Below are positions 26,648 to 35,191 of a stretch of 64,000 nucleotides of DNA, in pieces. The notes beneath the pieces were generated by a model that was not told where the DNA came from, made no database searches, and saw nothing but the letters and a program-made list of their open reading frames with translations. The DNA is from Trinickia dinghuensis (GTDB taxonomy: Bacteria > Pseudomonadota > Gammaproteobacteria > Burkholderiales > Burkholderiaceae). The translations under genes and the position numbers were made by a program. Each line of letters begins with the position of its first letter. Within the stretch, counting starts at the first letter, position 1. The stretch spans positions 62,001 through 126,000 of the forward strand of contig NZ_QRGA01000016.1 in assembly GCF_003367175.1 (NCBI RefSeq), read 5' to 3'.

Positions 26648-27916
26648 GTGAACACAGTGCGCGGCAACCGGGCGAGATCGACGCGGCTTGCGGCATCGTC
26701 GATGCGCGCGAGCCTTGCGCCGAGCGCCGCGACCTGGGTGCTCGCGCAGCAGGCCGCCGTGCGCGGCCTCGTCGCGATCAAGTTTCTGGCGATCGGCCGC
26801 ATTCTCGGGCCGGCGGCGATCGGCAGCGTCAGCGTGGCGCTATTGGCCGTCGCGATCGCCGAATCGCTGTCGGACACAGGGCTTGCGCAGGCGATCGTGC
26901 AAGGCAAGGACGCGCCCACGCGGAACGAACTCGGCGCCGTGTTCGCCACGCTCGTCGTGCGGGGGCTAGGTGTCGCGCTCGTGCTGCTCGCGTTGGCGCC
27001 GTTCATGGCGAGCCAGTTTCATCTGGGCCGGTCGCTCTTGCCGCAAATGGCCGCGGCGCTGCCGCTCGTGCGCGGCGTGGCATCGCCGGGCTACTACGTG
27101 GCGCAGCGAGAACGCCGGTTCTCGAGCCTCGCGGCGATCGAGATCGGCGCCGCGTTCGCCGATTGCGGGGTCGGCCTCGCGTTTGCGCTCTCCGGGGCGG
27201 GCGCCTACTCGGTGCTGGTCGGCATGCTGCTCGGCGAAGCGCTCAAGAGCACGCTGACTTGGGCGGCGCTCGCGCCGCGTCCGCCGCTCGCGCTTCGCTG
27301 GTCCGGCATCGGCCATTACATCGGTTTTTCGCGGTGGATCTGGGCGGGCAGCGTCGTCAATCTCGTCCTCAATCAGTTCGACAAGATCGTCGTCGGCAGG
27401 ATGCTCGGGCCCGCGCAGCTTGGGGCCTACCAGATGTCGTCGCGCTTGGCGCAACTGCTGTTGGCCGATGCGGCGATCGCGCTGTCGCAATACCTGTTTC
27501 CCACCTTCGCCGCCCGTCATCGCACCGATGCGAACGAAGCCGCGCGGCTGTTCAAGCGCTGGCTCGCGCTCGGTGCGGGCGCGGCCGTGCTCGTCGTGCT
27601 CGCATTGCGCGCACTTGCCGCTCCGCTGTTCGCGCTCGTGCTCGGGCCGCAGTGGCGGCCGGCCGTCCCGCTGTTTCGCATCTTCGTCGTCAACATGGCA
27701 CTCGGCGCACTCATCGCCGTGCTCGTCGCTTATCTGCGCGCGCGCGGCGATGCACGCGCGCCCGCGCAGGCCTCGGCGATGCAGGTCGTCGTGCTGATTG
27801 CCGTCGTGCCCGCGGCCATGCACGAATGGGGCGTGATGGGCGTTGCTCGCGGGATGACGGCGGGGCTCGCGACGGCCGGCGCTTGGATGCTCTATCGGGC
27901 CTTCAAATCACGATAG
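26648..27916 (+). CDS. wzx: Wzx-type polysaccharide flippase (MOP superfamily)
   Basis: An inner-membrane transporter of 422 residues with about 12 helices. It should flip the finished lipid-linked repeat unit to the periplasm for Wzy. The family pattern is clear: WVLAQQAAVRGLVAIKFLAIGRILGP in helix 1, SLSDTGLAQAIVQ, the central SGIGHYIGFSRWIWAGSVVNLVLNQFDKIVVGRMLGPAQLGAYQMSSRLAQL, and VPLFRIFVVNMAL. It fits the WzxC/polysaccharide biosynthesis group. The start is uncertain: the GTG at 26648 has GGGG about 7 bases upstream, and earlier ATG/TTG codons (26549, 26528) would add an unlikely basic extension. It lies divergent to the preceding glycosyltransferase. Confidence 0.88.
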   Translation: MNTVRGNRARSTRLAASSMRASLAPSAATWVLAQQAAVRGLVAIKFLAIGRILGPAAIGSVSVALLAVAIAESLSDTGLAQAIVQGKDAPTRNELGAVFATLVVRGLGVALVLLALAPFMASQFHLGRSLLPQMAAALPLVRGVASPGYYVAQRERRFSSLAAIEIGAAFADCGVGLAFALSGAGAYSVLVGMLLGEALKSTLTWAALAPRPPLALRWSGIGHYIGFSRWIWAGSVVNLVLNQFDKIVVGRMLGPAQLGAYQMSSRLAQLLLADAAIALSQYLFPTFAARHRTDANEAARLFKRWLALGAGAAVLVVLALRALAAPLFALVLGPQWRPAVPLFRIFVVNMALGALIAVLVAYLRARGDARAPAQASAMQVVVLIAVVPAAMHEWGVMGVARGMTAGLATAGAWMLYRAFKSR

Positions 27917-27971
27917 TTGTAAGCGAACTAAGCGAAGTAGTTGAAGCCGCCGAAGCAGCGTCAAGCCGGCG

Positions 27972-28760
27972 TCATGCCCAGACGAGCCGCACACCGACGA
28001 GCACGAGGACCGCCGCGAGCAGATTGCGCAGCAGCGCTTCGGGCGAACGCGAGGACAGGTGGCTGCCGAGCGCGATCCCGGGCAGCGAACCGATCAGCAG
28101 CGAGAGCAGCATGGCGACGTCGACCGAGCCCAGCAGCCAATGGCCCATGCCGGCGACGAGTGTGAGCGGCACGGCATGCGCGATATCGGAGCCGACGATG
28201 CGCGAGGTGGCGAGCGCCGGGTAGAGCAGCAGCAAGACGGTCACGCCGATCGCGCCGGCGCCGACCGACGTGAGCGACACGAGCACGCCGAGCACGACGC
28301 CGGTCAGTACGGTCAGCGGCACCGTGCGCGCGGCGTTGACGTCGCGCGGCGCACGCGTGGCGAGCGCCGCGAGTTTCGGCCGGAACACGAGCGCGATCGA
28401 CGTGATCAGGAGCGCGGCGCCGAGCACGTGCTGAATCAGCGACATCGCCGCCTTCGACTGCATGCCGTAGCGATGGAGCAGCCACAGCGTGATCGCCGCG
28501 GCCGGGACGCTGCCGCACGCGAGCCGGCCCGTCACGCGCCAATCGATCGAACCCTTGAGGCCATGCACGAGCGTGCCCGTCGCCTTCGTGACGGCGGCGT
28601 AAAGCAAATCGGTGCCGACGGCCGTGGCCGGATGCACGCCGAAGATCAGCACGAGCAGCGGTGTCATCAACGAGCCCCCGCCGACGCCCGTCAAGCCGAC
28701 GAGAACGCCGACGCCGAGGCCGGAGACGGAATACAGCCAATTGATGTGGGGCATGAGCAT
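27972..28760 (-). CDS. TauE/SafE family permease
   Basis: An inner-membrane protein of about 262 residues with eight or so helices. It has the repeated TauE/SafE motif: LVGLTGVGGGSLMTPLLVLIFGVHPATAVGTDLL in the first half and LVSLTSVGAGAIGVTVLLLLYPALATSRIVGSDIAHAVPLT in the second. Members export or import sulfite, sulfoacetate and other organosulfur anions; the substrate here is unknown. The ATG at 28760 or 28754 gives a normal short N-terminus; a longer start at 28850 would add an unlikely hydrophilic extension without ribosome site. It sits between polysaccharide genes but is probably not part of that pathway. Confidence 0.88.
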   Translation of the reverse strand: MLMPHINWLYSVSGLGVGVLVGLTGVGGGSLMTPLLVLIFGVHPATAVGTDLLYAAVTKATGTLVHGLKGSIDWRVTGRLACGSVPAAAITLWLLHRYGMQSKAAMSLIQHVLGAALLITSIALVFRPKLAALATRAPRDVNAARTVPLTVLTGVVLGVLVSLTSVGAGAIGVTVLLLLYPALATSRIVGSDIAHAVPLTLVAGMGHWLLGSVDVAMLLSLLIGSLPGIALGSHLSSRSPEALLRNLLAAVLVLVGVRLVWA

Positions 28761-29087
28761 CGGGCGACTCGAAATCGGCGGCGTGGCCGCGTGGATATGA
28801 GTGCCCGATTGTACGGGGGGGCCGTAAGCTTCGTTAGAATGATCGGCCATATCGTTAGCAGATACGAAGATAACGGCGATGCGTCGTTAGAACGCACGGC
28901 GATAACGACGGCGGGCGGCGCCACGGCCGAGGACGGCTAGAAGATGGCGCACGCGGGCATGGGGCGGCGGTTACCGTTCGCAGTGGTACTCGCCGGTATG
29001 CACGGCCCCCGGCGATGCGATGGGGCGCACCGCGCACCGCGCGGCGAGCCGCGATAGGCCCCTCACGCGCGCTGCGCGACGAACGTC
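28761..29087. other. Intergenic region, nothing firm identified
   Basis: These 327 bases lie between the divergent TauE/SafE and glycosyltransferase genes. The motif CGTTAG recurs three times between about 28830 and 28895, but no promoter, gene or stable hairpin could be supported. Confidence 0.4.
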
Positions 29088-30314
29088 ATGCGCATTCTTC
29101 AACTCGTGCTTGCGCCTCGGTTGTCCGGCGCGGAAATGCTCGTCAAGGGCATTGCGATCGGCCATCGGCGCGGCGGCCACACCGTCGGCATCGCGTCGCT
29201 GCTGCCGGCCGAGGACGATTTCGCCGATGCGGCCCGCGAACTCGCCGCGCAGCAAGTCGCCTGCCTTTTTCCTTCCAAGCGAAACGATCGTTTCGCCCGG
29301 CTCGTTTTCCTCTACCGCACGATCCGGCACTTCGCCCCCGATATCGTCTTCGCTCATACGACGATTCCCGCGCTCTACGTGCGTGCGCTGCCGCTGTCGG
29401 TGCCGATCGTCTTCGTCATGCACTCGGGAATGAACGACTTCACCGAGAACCGGCGGCTGTGGTGGGCCGAACGTTTGCTCGCCCGCCGAGCGAGGGCCTT
29501 GATCGGCGTCACGCAGCGCAATGTCGATCAATATGCGGCGACGATCGGCTCGCATGGCGAGTCGTTCGTGGTGCCGAACGGTGTGGACGTCGAGCGGTTT
29601 CGGATCGGCCGAACGAGGAATGACGCGGAAAACGTCGCGTACGCCGACGATGCCGAGGACTTCGAGAACGCCGAGGCGAGACGCATGAAGCGAATCGTTC
29701 AGATCGGGCGCTACATGCCGGAGAAGGGGCAGCTCGATACCGTGCGTGCGTTTTACGAAGTACTGAACGTAACGGAAGCACTGAAGCTGAACCGCGGGCC
29801 GAGCGAGCGATCGCAGCCGCAACAAAGGCCGCAACGACGACCAGAGCCTTTCCTCCATCTATGCGGCGTCATCGAGGATCGCGGCTATCACGCGCGCGTC
29901 GTCTCGCTCGTCGAGACGCTCGGCATCGCGGCCAACGTGCGGATCGAAGGACCGCGCACGGATGTCCCCGATCTGCTCGCGCAAGCGGACGTCTTCGCCA
30001 TGCCGTCGCGTTTCGAGGCGCACAGCATCGGTTTTCTGGAAGCGCTCGCATCGGGCATCCCGATCGTCGCCAACGCGATCGGCGGGTTCGCGTTCGCGCG
30101 CGGCTACCCGAGCGTGTGCCTGGTGGATACGGAGGATGCTGGGCGATTCGGCCGAGCGCTGGCCGATGCGTTGGAGCAGCCGCGCTGCGCACGGCCGCTC
30201 GATGGGCTGACGCTCGAAGAGACGGCCGGGCGCTACCTCGAGATCGCCCGGCGGGTGGTTACAGGGTGTGGGCGTGCGAATGCTCCGCGGCGCGAGGCTG
30301 CGTCACGGCGCTGA
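29088..30314 (+). CDS. Glycosyltransferase family 4 protein with unusual insertions
   Basis: A 408-residue GT4-type glycosyltransferase: the acceptor domain starts ILQLVLAPRLSGAEMLVKGIAI, and the hinge has VVPNGVDVERF near 164-174. The donor half has IVQIGRYMPEKGQLDTVRAF and MPSRFEAHSIGFLEALASGIPIVANAIGGF with E-x7-E. Two stretches are atypical: an acidic insert (about 180-202, DAENVAYADDAEDFENAEARR) and a Gln/Arg/Pro-rich insert (about 228-262) inside the donor domain. The ATG at 29088 lacks a strong ribosome site. The 3' end overlaps the convergent symporter gene by 56 bases. It is probably the last exopolysaccharide gene. Confidence 0.87.
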   Translation: MRILQLVLAPRLSGAEMLVKGIAIGHRRGGHTVGIASLLPAEDDFADAARELAAQQVACLFPSKRNDRFARLVFLYRTIRHFAPDIVFAHTTIPALYVRALPLSVPIVFVMHSGMNDFTENRRLWWAERLLARRARALIGVTQRNVDQYAATIGSHGESFVVPNGVDVERFRIGRTRNDAENVAYADDAEDFENAEARRMKRIVQIGRYMPEKGQLDTVRAFYEVLNVTEALKLNRGPSERSQPQQRPQRRPEPFLHLCGVIEDRGYHARVVSLVETLGIAANVRIEGPRTDVPDLLAQADVFAMPSRFEAHSIGFLEALASGIPIVANAIGGFAFARGYPSVCLVDTEDAGRFGRALADALEQPRCARPLDGLTLEETAGRYLEIARRVVTGCGRANAPRREAASRR

Positions 30315-31734
30315 CCAAAACGAGCACGACGATGTTCAGCGCAAGCGCGACGAGGCCGATGTTCACGTCCTTGAGCTTCTCGGGCAGGGACGGGAACCAT
30401 TGGCCGATGCTCGCGTGCGTGAGCGTCGTGTAGGCGACGACGGCCACGCCCGCCACGATGCCGGCGAACGCGCCTTGCTTGGTCACCCAATTGCGGGCGG
30501 CCAAGCTCGTCACGATGGCCGGGAACAACTGCGTCACGAAGCTGTACCCCATCAGCAGCAGCGCCACGATCGTCTCGCCGCCGCGCAGCGTGAAAAACAC
30601 GGCGACGAGCGCGATGATGGGGACGAGCACGCGCGCGGCCTGCGTGACGGCCGCATCCGACGCTTGCCGGTTGACGCCGCCGCGGTAGACGTCGTTGGCG
30701 AGCAGCGTCGCCGCCGCATTGAGGATCATCGAGCCCGGCACGAGCGCGGTCAGGACGCCGGCCGCGCCGATCACGCCGATGAACCACGGATCGAACGTCT
30801 GCAGCGAGAGGTGAAACAGCGACAAGTCGATGTCGCTGCCTTTCAGGCCAGGCACTTTCAACGACGCCGCGAAGCCCACGAAGAAGACGAACAGCAGGAT
30901 CAGCTGATAGAGCGGCAGCACGGCCGCGTTGCGGCGGAAGATGCGTTCGTCGCGCGCCGTATAGATCGAGCCGAACGTATGCGGCCACATGAAGAAACCG
31001 AGCGCGGTCAGCAGCACCGTCGATTGGAACCACGTCACGCTCGAGCCCTTGGCCGGGAACGTCAGGAAGCCGGGCTTGGCCGTGTCGATGGCATGGAACA
31101 TCGACGAGAAGCCGCCGTAGAAATGGATCGGCAGGTAGATGCCGAGGAAGATGACGATCGCGAGAATCATCGTGTCTTTCATCACCGAATTCCATGCCGA
31201 CCCACGCACGCCCGAGACCGTCACGTAGGCGGTGACCACGATCGCGCCGATCCAGATGGCGGCCGTCGGCGAGATCGCGCCGTAGGACGCCGTCGTCACG
31301 ATGATGCCGAGGCCCTTGAACTGCAGCACCAGATACGGCACGAGCGCGACGACGTCGACGATGGCGACGAGCACGCCGAGCGAGGGGCTCGAATACTTGC
31401 TCGAGAGAAAGTGGGGCTGCGAGACGAGACGATGCGATTTCGCGTAGCGCCAGATCGGCGGCAGCATCCAATACGAGAGGATGTAGGCGAGCGTGCCGTA
31501 CGACAGGATGTAATAGGCGGCCGCGCCCTTGCCGTAGGCGAAGCCGCTGCCGCCGAGGAACGTGAACGTCGTATAGATTTCGCCTGCCATCAGCAGAAAG
31601 ACGAACGCGGTGCCGAAGCTGCGTCCGCCGACCGACCACTGCTCGAGGTTCATGTCGTGGCCGCGCCGGGCGCGTACGCCGAGCCCGAGCGCGACGAGCG
31701 TGACGGCGGCGATGATGAGAAGGGCGCTGCTCAT
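30259..31734 (-). CDS. Sodium:solute symporter family permease (MctP-like)
   Basis: An inner-membrane transporter of 491 residues with about 13 helices. The SSS-family pattern is clear: EQWSVGGRSFGTAFVFLLMAGEIYTTFTFLGGSGFAYGKG near 30-70 and the later GAAGVLTALVPGSMILNAAATLLANDVYR. It most resembles the monocarboxylate permease MctP subgroup, so pyruvate, lactate or acetate are likely substrates, but this is by resemblance. The ATG at 31734 has GAGGAG at good spacing and overlaps the stop of the DUF3311 gene (ATGA). The C-terminus ends in a His-rich HSHAHTL. Confidence 0.87.
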   Translation of the reverse strand: MSSALLIIAAVTLVALGLGVRARRGHDMNLEQWSVGGRSFGTAFVFLLMAGEIYTTFTFLGGSGFAYGKGAAAYYILSYGTLAYILSYWMLPPIWRYAKSHRLVSQPHFLSSKYSSPSLGVLVAIVDVVALVPYLVLQFKGLGIIVTTASYGAISPTAAIWIGAIVVTAYVTVSGVRGSAWNSVMKDTMILAIVIFLGIYLPIHFYGGFSSMFHAIDTAKPGFLTFPAKGSSVTWFQSTVLLTALGFFMWPHTFGSIYTARDERIFRRNAAVLPLYQLILLFVFFVGFAASLKVPGLKGSDIDLSLFHLSLQTFDPWFIGVIGAAGVLTALVPGSMILNAAATLLANDVYRGGVNRQASDAAVTQAARVLVPIIALVAVFFTLRGGETIVALLLMGYSFVTQLFPAIVTSLAARNWVTKQGAFAGIVAGVAVVAYTTLTHASIGQWFPSLPEKLKDVNIGLVALALNIVVLVLVSAVTQPRAAEHSHAHTL

Positions 31735-31946
31735 GATCGGGCCTCCTCGTTGGCTTGGGCACCGGCCCGATTGGTCGGATCGAGCTTGTAGACGATCGCC
31801 ATGATGACGGCGGCCAAGACGACCCAGAGAACGATCCACGCGAGCACCAGCGGCATGCCGAATACGAGCGGCTCGACGCGATTGACGAATGGGACGCCTA
31901 GCAAAATGCCGATGAACGGCAGCGCGGCGAGTAACCGAAGAACCAT
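31731..31946 (-). CDS. DUF3311 small membrane protein, symporter partner
   Basis: A 71-residue protein with two membrane helices (LLAALPFIGILLGVPFVNRV and LVLAWIVLWVVLAAVIMAIVYKLD) typical of DUF3311. Such proteins are usually encoded just before SSS-family symporters and probably assist them. The ATG has GAGGAG upstream. It overlaps the symporter start by four bases, so the two are co-translated. Confidence 0.88.
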   Translation of the reverse strand: MVLRLLAALPFIGILLGVPFVNRVEPLVFGMPLVLAWIVLWVVLAAVIMAIVYKLDPTNRAGAQANEEARS

Positions 31947-32297
31947 GAAAACACTCCTCGAGGCAAAAGGTAGTGCGGGTGAACGACGGCCTAGCGTTCT
32001 GACTCTATGCCGTTTCGGATTGCGTCGTAAACATTTTCAAAAATATGTGCGATGAATAGGACGAATGCTGCGGTAGCCTGCGAGTCGCGGACAGCGACGG
32101 GTTTTTGCGGCAGCCCCCGTTTAAAGGAGGAGCCGGTGTCGAAAGCCGGGATGAGAAGGTCGAAAAAGGGTGGCCAGGGCGATGACGACGGGAGTTCAGA
32201 CGGTGAAACGCGAACGCGCGGCGCTCATGCGGCAGTGCCGCATGGCTAGGACTGCCCGATCGGGCGGGCGCCGCGCGCGTGGCGGGGAAGGCCGGCG
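31947..32297. promoter_or_regulatory. Divergent intergenic region before the first ECF sigma operon
   Basis: These 351 bases separate the DUF3311/symporter unit and the ECF operon. The part around 32020-32050 is AT-rich. A hairpin GTCGC-GGACA-GCGAC (32084-32098) is followed by TTTTT at 32102-32106 and could be a weak terminator or attenuator on the plus strand. A small open frame with a very strong ribosome site follows and is listed separately. Confidence 0.4.
32136..32249 (+). CDS. Possible 37-residue leader or small protein
   Basis: AAAGGAGG (32123-32130) stands five bases before a GTG that opens a 37-codon frame ending in TAG. The product would be highly charged (MSKAGMRRSKKGGQGDDDG at the start) with no signal or membrane segment. 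The near-perfect ribosome site is the main reason to list it. It ends 48 bases before the ECF sigma gene, so it could be a leader peptide for that operon. It may equally be noise. Confidence 0.3.
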   Translation: MSKAGMRRSKKGGQGDDDGSSDGETRTRGAHAAVPHG

Positions 32298-32927
32298 TTG
32301 AACGAACGCGACCCCGATGCCGAGCTGGTCGAGCGCGTGGCGCGCGACGACGCGTCGGCGGTGCGTCAGCTCGTCGCGCGCAAGCTGCCGCGCCTGCTGG
32401 CGCTGGCCGCGCGCATGCTCGGCGATCGCATGGAGGCGGAGGACGTGGCGCAGGAGACGTTCGTGCGTGTTTGGAAGCAGGCGCCGCATTGGCGCGAGGG
32501 CGAGGCGCGTTTCGACACCTGGCTGCACCGGGTGGCGATGAACTTGTGCTACGACCGGCTGCGGATGCGGCGCGAGACCCCCGACGACACCGTGGCCGAT
32601 ACGCTCGCCGAGGATGAGGCGTGCGCGCCGAGCGGCCCCGAGGCGGCGCTCGAAGCGCGCCAGCACGGCGCTCGCGTGCGCTCGGCATTGGCGGCGCTGC
32701 CGCCGCGTCAGCGCGAGGCGCTCGTGCTGACCTACTACCAGGAACTGTCGAACGCGGAAGCGGCCGGCCTCATGGGCCTCACCGTCGAGGCGCTCGAAAG
32801 TCTGCTCGTGCGTGCCCGGCGCGGCGTGCGTGCCCAACTGGCCGAAGGCGGGCCGGCGCCTAAAGGCGGCGAGCGCACGGGCGCGGCGCGCGACACCGAG
32901 ACGGTTCCCGCACTGCGGAAACGATGA
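32298..32927 (+). CDS. ECF-type RNA polymerase sigma factor
   Basis: A 209-residue sigma-70 family protein of the extracytoplasmic function group. Region 2 is seen in RKLPRLLALAARMLGDRMEAEDVAQETFVRVWK and TWLHRVAMNLCYDRLR (about 28-95). Region 4 is in ALAALPPRQREALVLTYYQELSNAEAAGLMGLTVEALESLLVRARRGVR (about 130-180). The start appears to be a TTG preceded by GGGGAAGG; no earlier start codon is in frame. It is followed by a membrane protein and a periplasmic sensor-like protein, an arrangement for envelope or metal stress signalling. Confidence 0.92.
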   Translation: MNERDPDAELVERVARDDASAVRQLVARKLPRLLALAARMLGDRMEAEDVAQETFVRVWKQAPHWREGEARFDTWLHRVAMNLCYDRLRMRRETPDDTVADTLAEDEACAPSGPEAALEARQHGARVRSALAALPPRQREALVLTYYQELSNAEAAGLMGLTVEALESLLVRARRGVRAQLAEGGPAPKGGERTGAARDTETVPALRKR

Positions 32928-32955
32928 TCAGCAAGGAATTCGCAAGGATCGATGT

Positions 32956-33408
32956 ATGACGACGATGACTCCTCGACGCTTCGCCCAAATCGTCGACGCC
33001 TATGGCGCCGATCCGAGCCGCTGGCCCACCGGCGAGCGCGCGGCGGCATGCGCGTTCGCGCAAGCCTATCCGGACGAGGCACGGACACGGCTCGAGGAGG
33101 CGGCCGCGCTCGACGCGTGCCTCTCGGCCGATATCGTCGAGCCGGCCAGCCGTTCGCTGCAGCGCCGCATCGTCGCCTCGGCGAAGCCGCCCGGCCACCG
33201 TCCCGCTCGCGGCGCCCGGGCCGCGCGCTGGTGGCTGCCCGGCGCCGCGATCGCGGGCGCGGGCGTGGCGGGGCTCGTCGCCGGCGCACTGGCGATGTCG
33301 TTTCTCATCGTCGGGGCGGGCGAGGGGCCGGGCGCGGTGCACGAGCCGTCCTATATGTCGACGGCTTTCGGATTCGATACGTCGAGCGCCGAGGGGAGCA
33401 TCGAATGA
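32956..33408 (+). CDS. Single-pass membrane protein, likely anti-sigma factor
   Basis: A 150-residue protein starting MTTMTPRRFAQIVDAYGADPSRWP, with a cytoplasmic N-terminal part and one membrane helix near residues 96-121 (LPGAAIAGAGVAGLVAGALAMSFLIV). The periplasmic tail is short. AAGGA lies before the ATG at 32956. The position between an ECF sigma gene and a periplasmic sensor-like gene suggests it holds the sigma factor inactive at the membrane. No recognised zinc anti-sigma motif is present, so this role is inference. Confidence 0.7.
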   Translation: MTTMTPRRFAQIVDAYGADPSRWPTGERAAACAFAQAYPDEARTRLEEAAALDACLSADIVEPASRSLQRRIVASAKPPGHRPARGARAARWWLPGAAIAGAGVAGLVAGALAMSFLIVGAGEGPGAVHEPSYMSTAFGFDTSSAEGSIE

Positions 33409-33932
33409 CGACGCGTGCAATCAAAGCCCTTTGCGTCGGCTCGATCGTGCTCAACGTATTTCTGGTCGGGGCGATCGTTGGCGGGACCTATCGCTGGTTC
33501 ACGGCCGAGCGGGGCCTGCCCGCCGCCGTCAAGACGAAGGGCGGAGCGCCGCAGGCGCTGCGTTTCGCGGCGCAGGACCTTTCGCCCGAACGGCAGCGTC
33601 AGTTTCTGGACGCGTTGAAGCAGGCGCGCCGCGACGGGCGGCCGCTTGCGCAGCAAGCGCGCGAAGGCCGGCGCGACGTGCTGCGGCTCGTGGGAGCGCC
33701 GCAGTTCGACCGGCAGTCGCTCGACGACGCGCTCGCCAGTACGCGAGACGCCGACCGCGCGCTGAGGGAACGCGTCGAAACGGCGGTTGCCGATTTCGTC
33801 GCGACGTTGACGCCGGCCGAGCGTGCCACGTTCGCGCAGAGTTTGAGGCTGCACGGGCAATGGCGGCAGCCGAAGCCGCCCGCGAACGCGAAGAAGCCGC
33901 GCGCGCCGGACGAATCGTCCGGCGCGCACTGA
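33405..33932 (+). CDS. Periplasmic heavy-metal sensor-like protein (metal-resistance/CpxP-like)
   Basis: A 175-residue protein with an N-terminal membrane anchor (ALCVGSIVLNVFLVGAIVGGTYRWF, about 7-31) and a helical periplasmic domain. LSPERQRQFLDALKQARRDGRPLAQQAREGRRDVLRLVGAPQFDRQSLDDALASTRDADRALRERVE is typical of the metal-resistance/CnrX-like family. The start overlaps the preceding stop (ATGA). In known systems such proteins relay metal or misfolding stress to the ECF pathway. Metal ligands cannot be assigned here. Confidence 0.8.
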   Translation: MTTRAIKALCVGSIVLNVFLVGAIVGGTYRWFTAERGLPAAVKTKGGAPQALRFAAQDLSPERQRQFLDALKQARRDGRPLAQQAREGRRDVLRLVGAPQFDRQSLDDALASTRDADRALRERVETAVADFVATLTPAERATFAQSLRLHGQWRQPKPPANAKKPRAPDESSGAH

Positions 33933-33995
33933 CACGGACACTGACGCGCCAACCGGCCCAGCCCGGCGGCCGGATGGGTAACGCGCGTCGCCGTG

Positions 33996-34481
33996 CTACA
34001 TCGAAATGCCCTGCATTCGATGGGCGAAGCGTGCCCGTTCGGCGCGATCCATCAACGAAAGGAATTGGTCGACCTGCATCCGGATCAATTCCTCGTGGTC
34101 GCCGGCTTCGAAAAAGACCTCGGGCTGCTGGGTCAGGCTTTCGTCGAGATAGGTGATCATCCCGTACTCGGTGCATACGGGCGGCAGGGCGCCGGGCTCG
34201 CAATCCTTGAACAGCTCGCGCATGTCCGTTTCGCTTGCGAGCGTCAGATGGCGGCCGGTCATCTCCCAGATCTCGGAGAGGCGGACGGCGTGCGTCGACG
34301 GCAGCACGGCCGCGACATAGCCTTTTTCGTCTTCCAGCAGAACCGTCTTGGCGAGACGTTCGCCGGGTACATGCGCGGCCGAAGCCGTTTCGATACTCGA
34401 GTGGCTGTAAGGGTGGTGGAGGACTTCGTAACGGCAGCCCTTGTCCTGCAGGCATGCCTCGAGGGTGGCAGACATCGACAT
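33996..34481 (-). CDS. YbaK/ProX-family aminoacyl-tRNA deacylase-like protein
   Basis: A 161-residue protein of the YbaK/EbsC superfamily, which hydrolyses mischarged tRNAs. It begins MSMSATLEACLQDKGCRYEV and shows HHPYSHSSIETASAAHVPGERLAKTVLLEDEKGYVAAVLPSTHAV near 20-64, with the conserved Lys in LAKTVL. A C-terminal stretch (FFEAGDHEELIRMQVDQFLSLM) is seen in the bacterial group. The ATG at 34481 has GGAGG 7 bases upstream; the longer frame is rejected. Which amino acid or tRNA it edits is unknown. Confidence 0.85.
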   Translation of the reverse strand: MSMSATLEACLQDKGCRYEVLHHPYSHSSIETASAAHVPGERLAKTVLLEDEKGYVAAVLPSTHAVRLSEIWEMTGRHLTLASETDMRELFKDCEPGALPPVCTEYGMITYLDESLTQQPEVFFEAGDHEELIRMQVDQFLSLMDRAERARFAHRMQGISM

Positions 34482-34600
34482 GGCGGACCTCCGTCGAGGA
34501 AAAGAGCGAAAGTGCGATCGGCCGCGCTCGACACGTGCTTGATGCCAACGCGAGCACGGCGTTCTCCTAGAATAGGCTCTTTGCACGATAACGAAAAATC

Positions 34601-34990
34601 ATGACCAATCCGCTCTCCTCCATGTCATCTCCCCTTCATCGCTCGGTGCGCCTCCAGCGCGAGCACGTCACGACAGCGTTCGATCTGCCCGGCTACCGCG
34701 TCGAGCGCTCGCTCGGCGTCGTGCGCGGCATCGTCGTGCGCTCGCGCTCCATCGTCGGCGCCGTGGGCGCGTCGCTGCAGACGCTGTTCGGCGGCAACAT
34801 CACGCTTTACACGTCGCTGTGCGAGCGCGCGCGGGCCGACGCCTACGAGCGGATGGTCGAGCACGCGGCCGACCTCGGCGCGAACGCCGTCGTCGCCGTC
34901 CGGTACGACGCCACCGAAATCGCGTCGGGCGTCACCGAAGTGCTGTGCTACGGCACCGCCGTTCAGGTGCGGCCGTCGGCGCAGTTCTGA
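34601..34990 (+). CDS. YbjQ-family (UPF0145) protein
   Basis: A 129-residue protein with the UPF0145 pattern: [24 protein letters not shown], then [45 protein letters not shown] and CYGTAVQV. The family forms pentameric rings; function is not established, although metal binding has been proposed. The ATG at 34601 is used; one at 34622 is possible. It lies divergent to the YbaK-like gene with about 120 bases between. Confidence 0.88.
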   Translation: MTNPLSSMSSPLHRSVRLQREHVTTAFDLPGYRVERSLGVVRGIVVRSRSIVGAVGASLQTLFGGNITLYTSLCERARADAYERMVEHAADLGANAVVAVRYDATEIASGVTEVLCYGTAVQVRPSAQF

Positions 34991-35191
34991 CGTAGCCCGG
35001 CGTGTGACGGGGCGTAAGCGGCGCTGCAAGCGGGCTTTTAAGCGGGCTGGTAAGCCGATGCCGTAGCGCGTCCGGCCGTTTCCCAAAAATTTTCTCTCTC
35101 GATGCGACGGGTCGCTCGGGTTCGCTCCGTTTAAGCAGCGTACCGACGCAAACGTCGACACGTCGACACCTCGACAGGGAGTGAGGGGAAC

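Noticed and set aside
28971..29858. A 295-codon minus-strand frame opposite the glycosyltransferase at 29088
   Set aside because: The plus frame has the complete GT4 motif set; the minus product has no recognisable features.
35140..35180. Short repeat of CGTCGACAC before the DUF1800 gene
   Set aside because: Only two full copies and one partial copy; too short to support a repeat or operator call.
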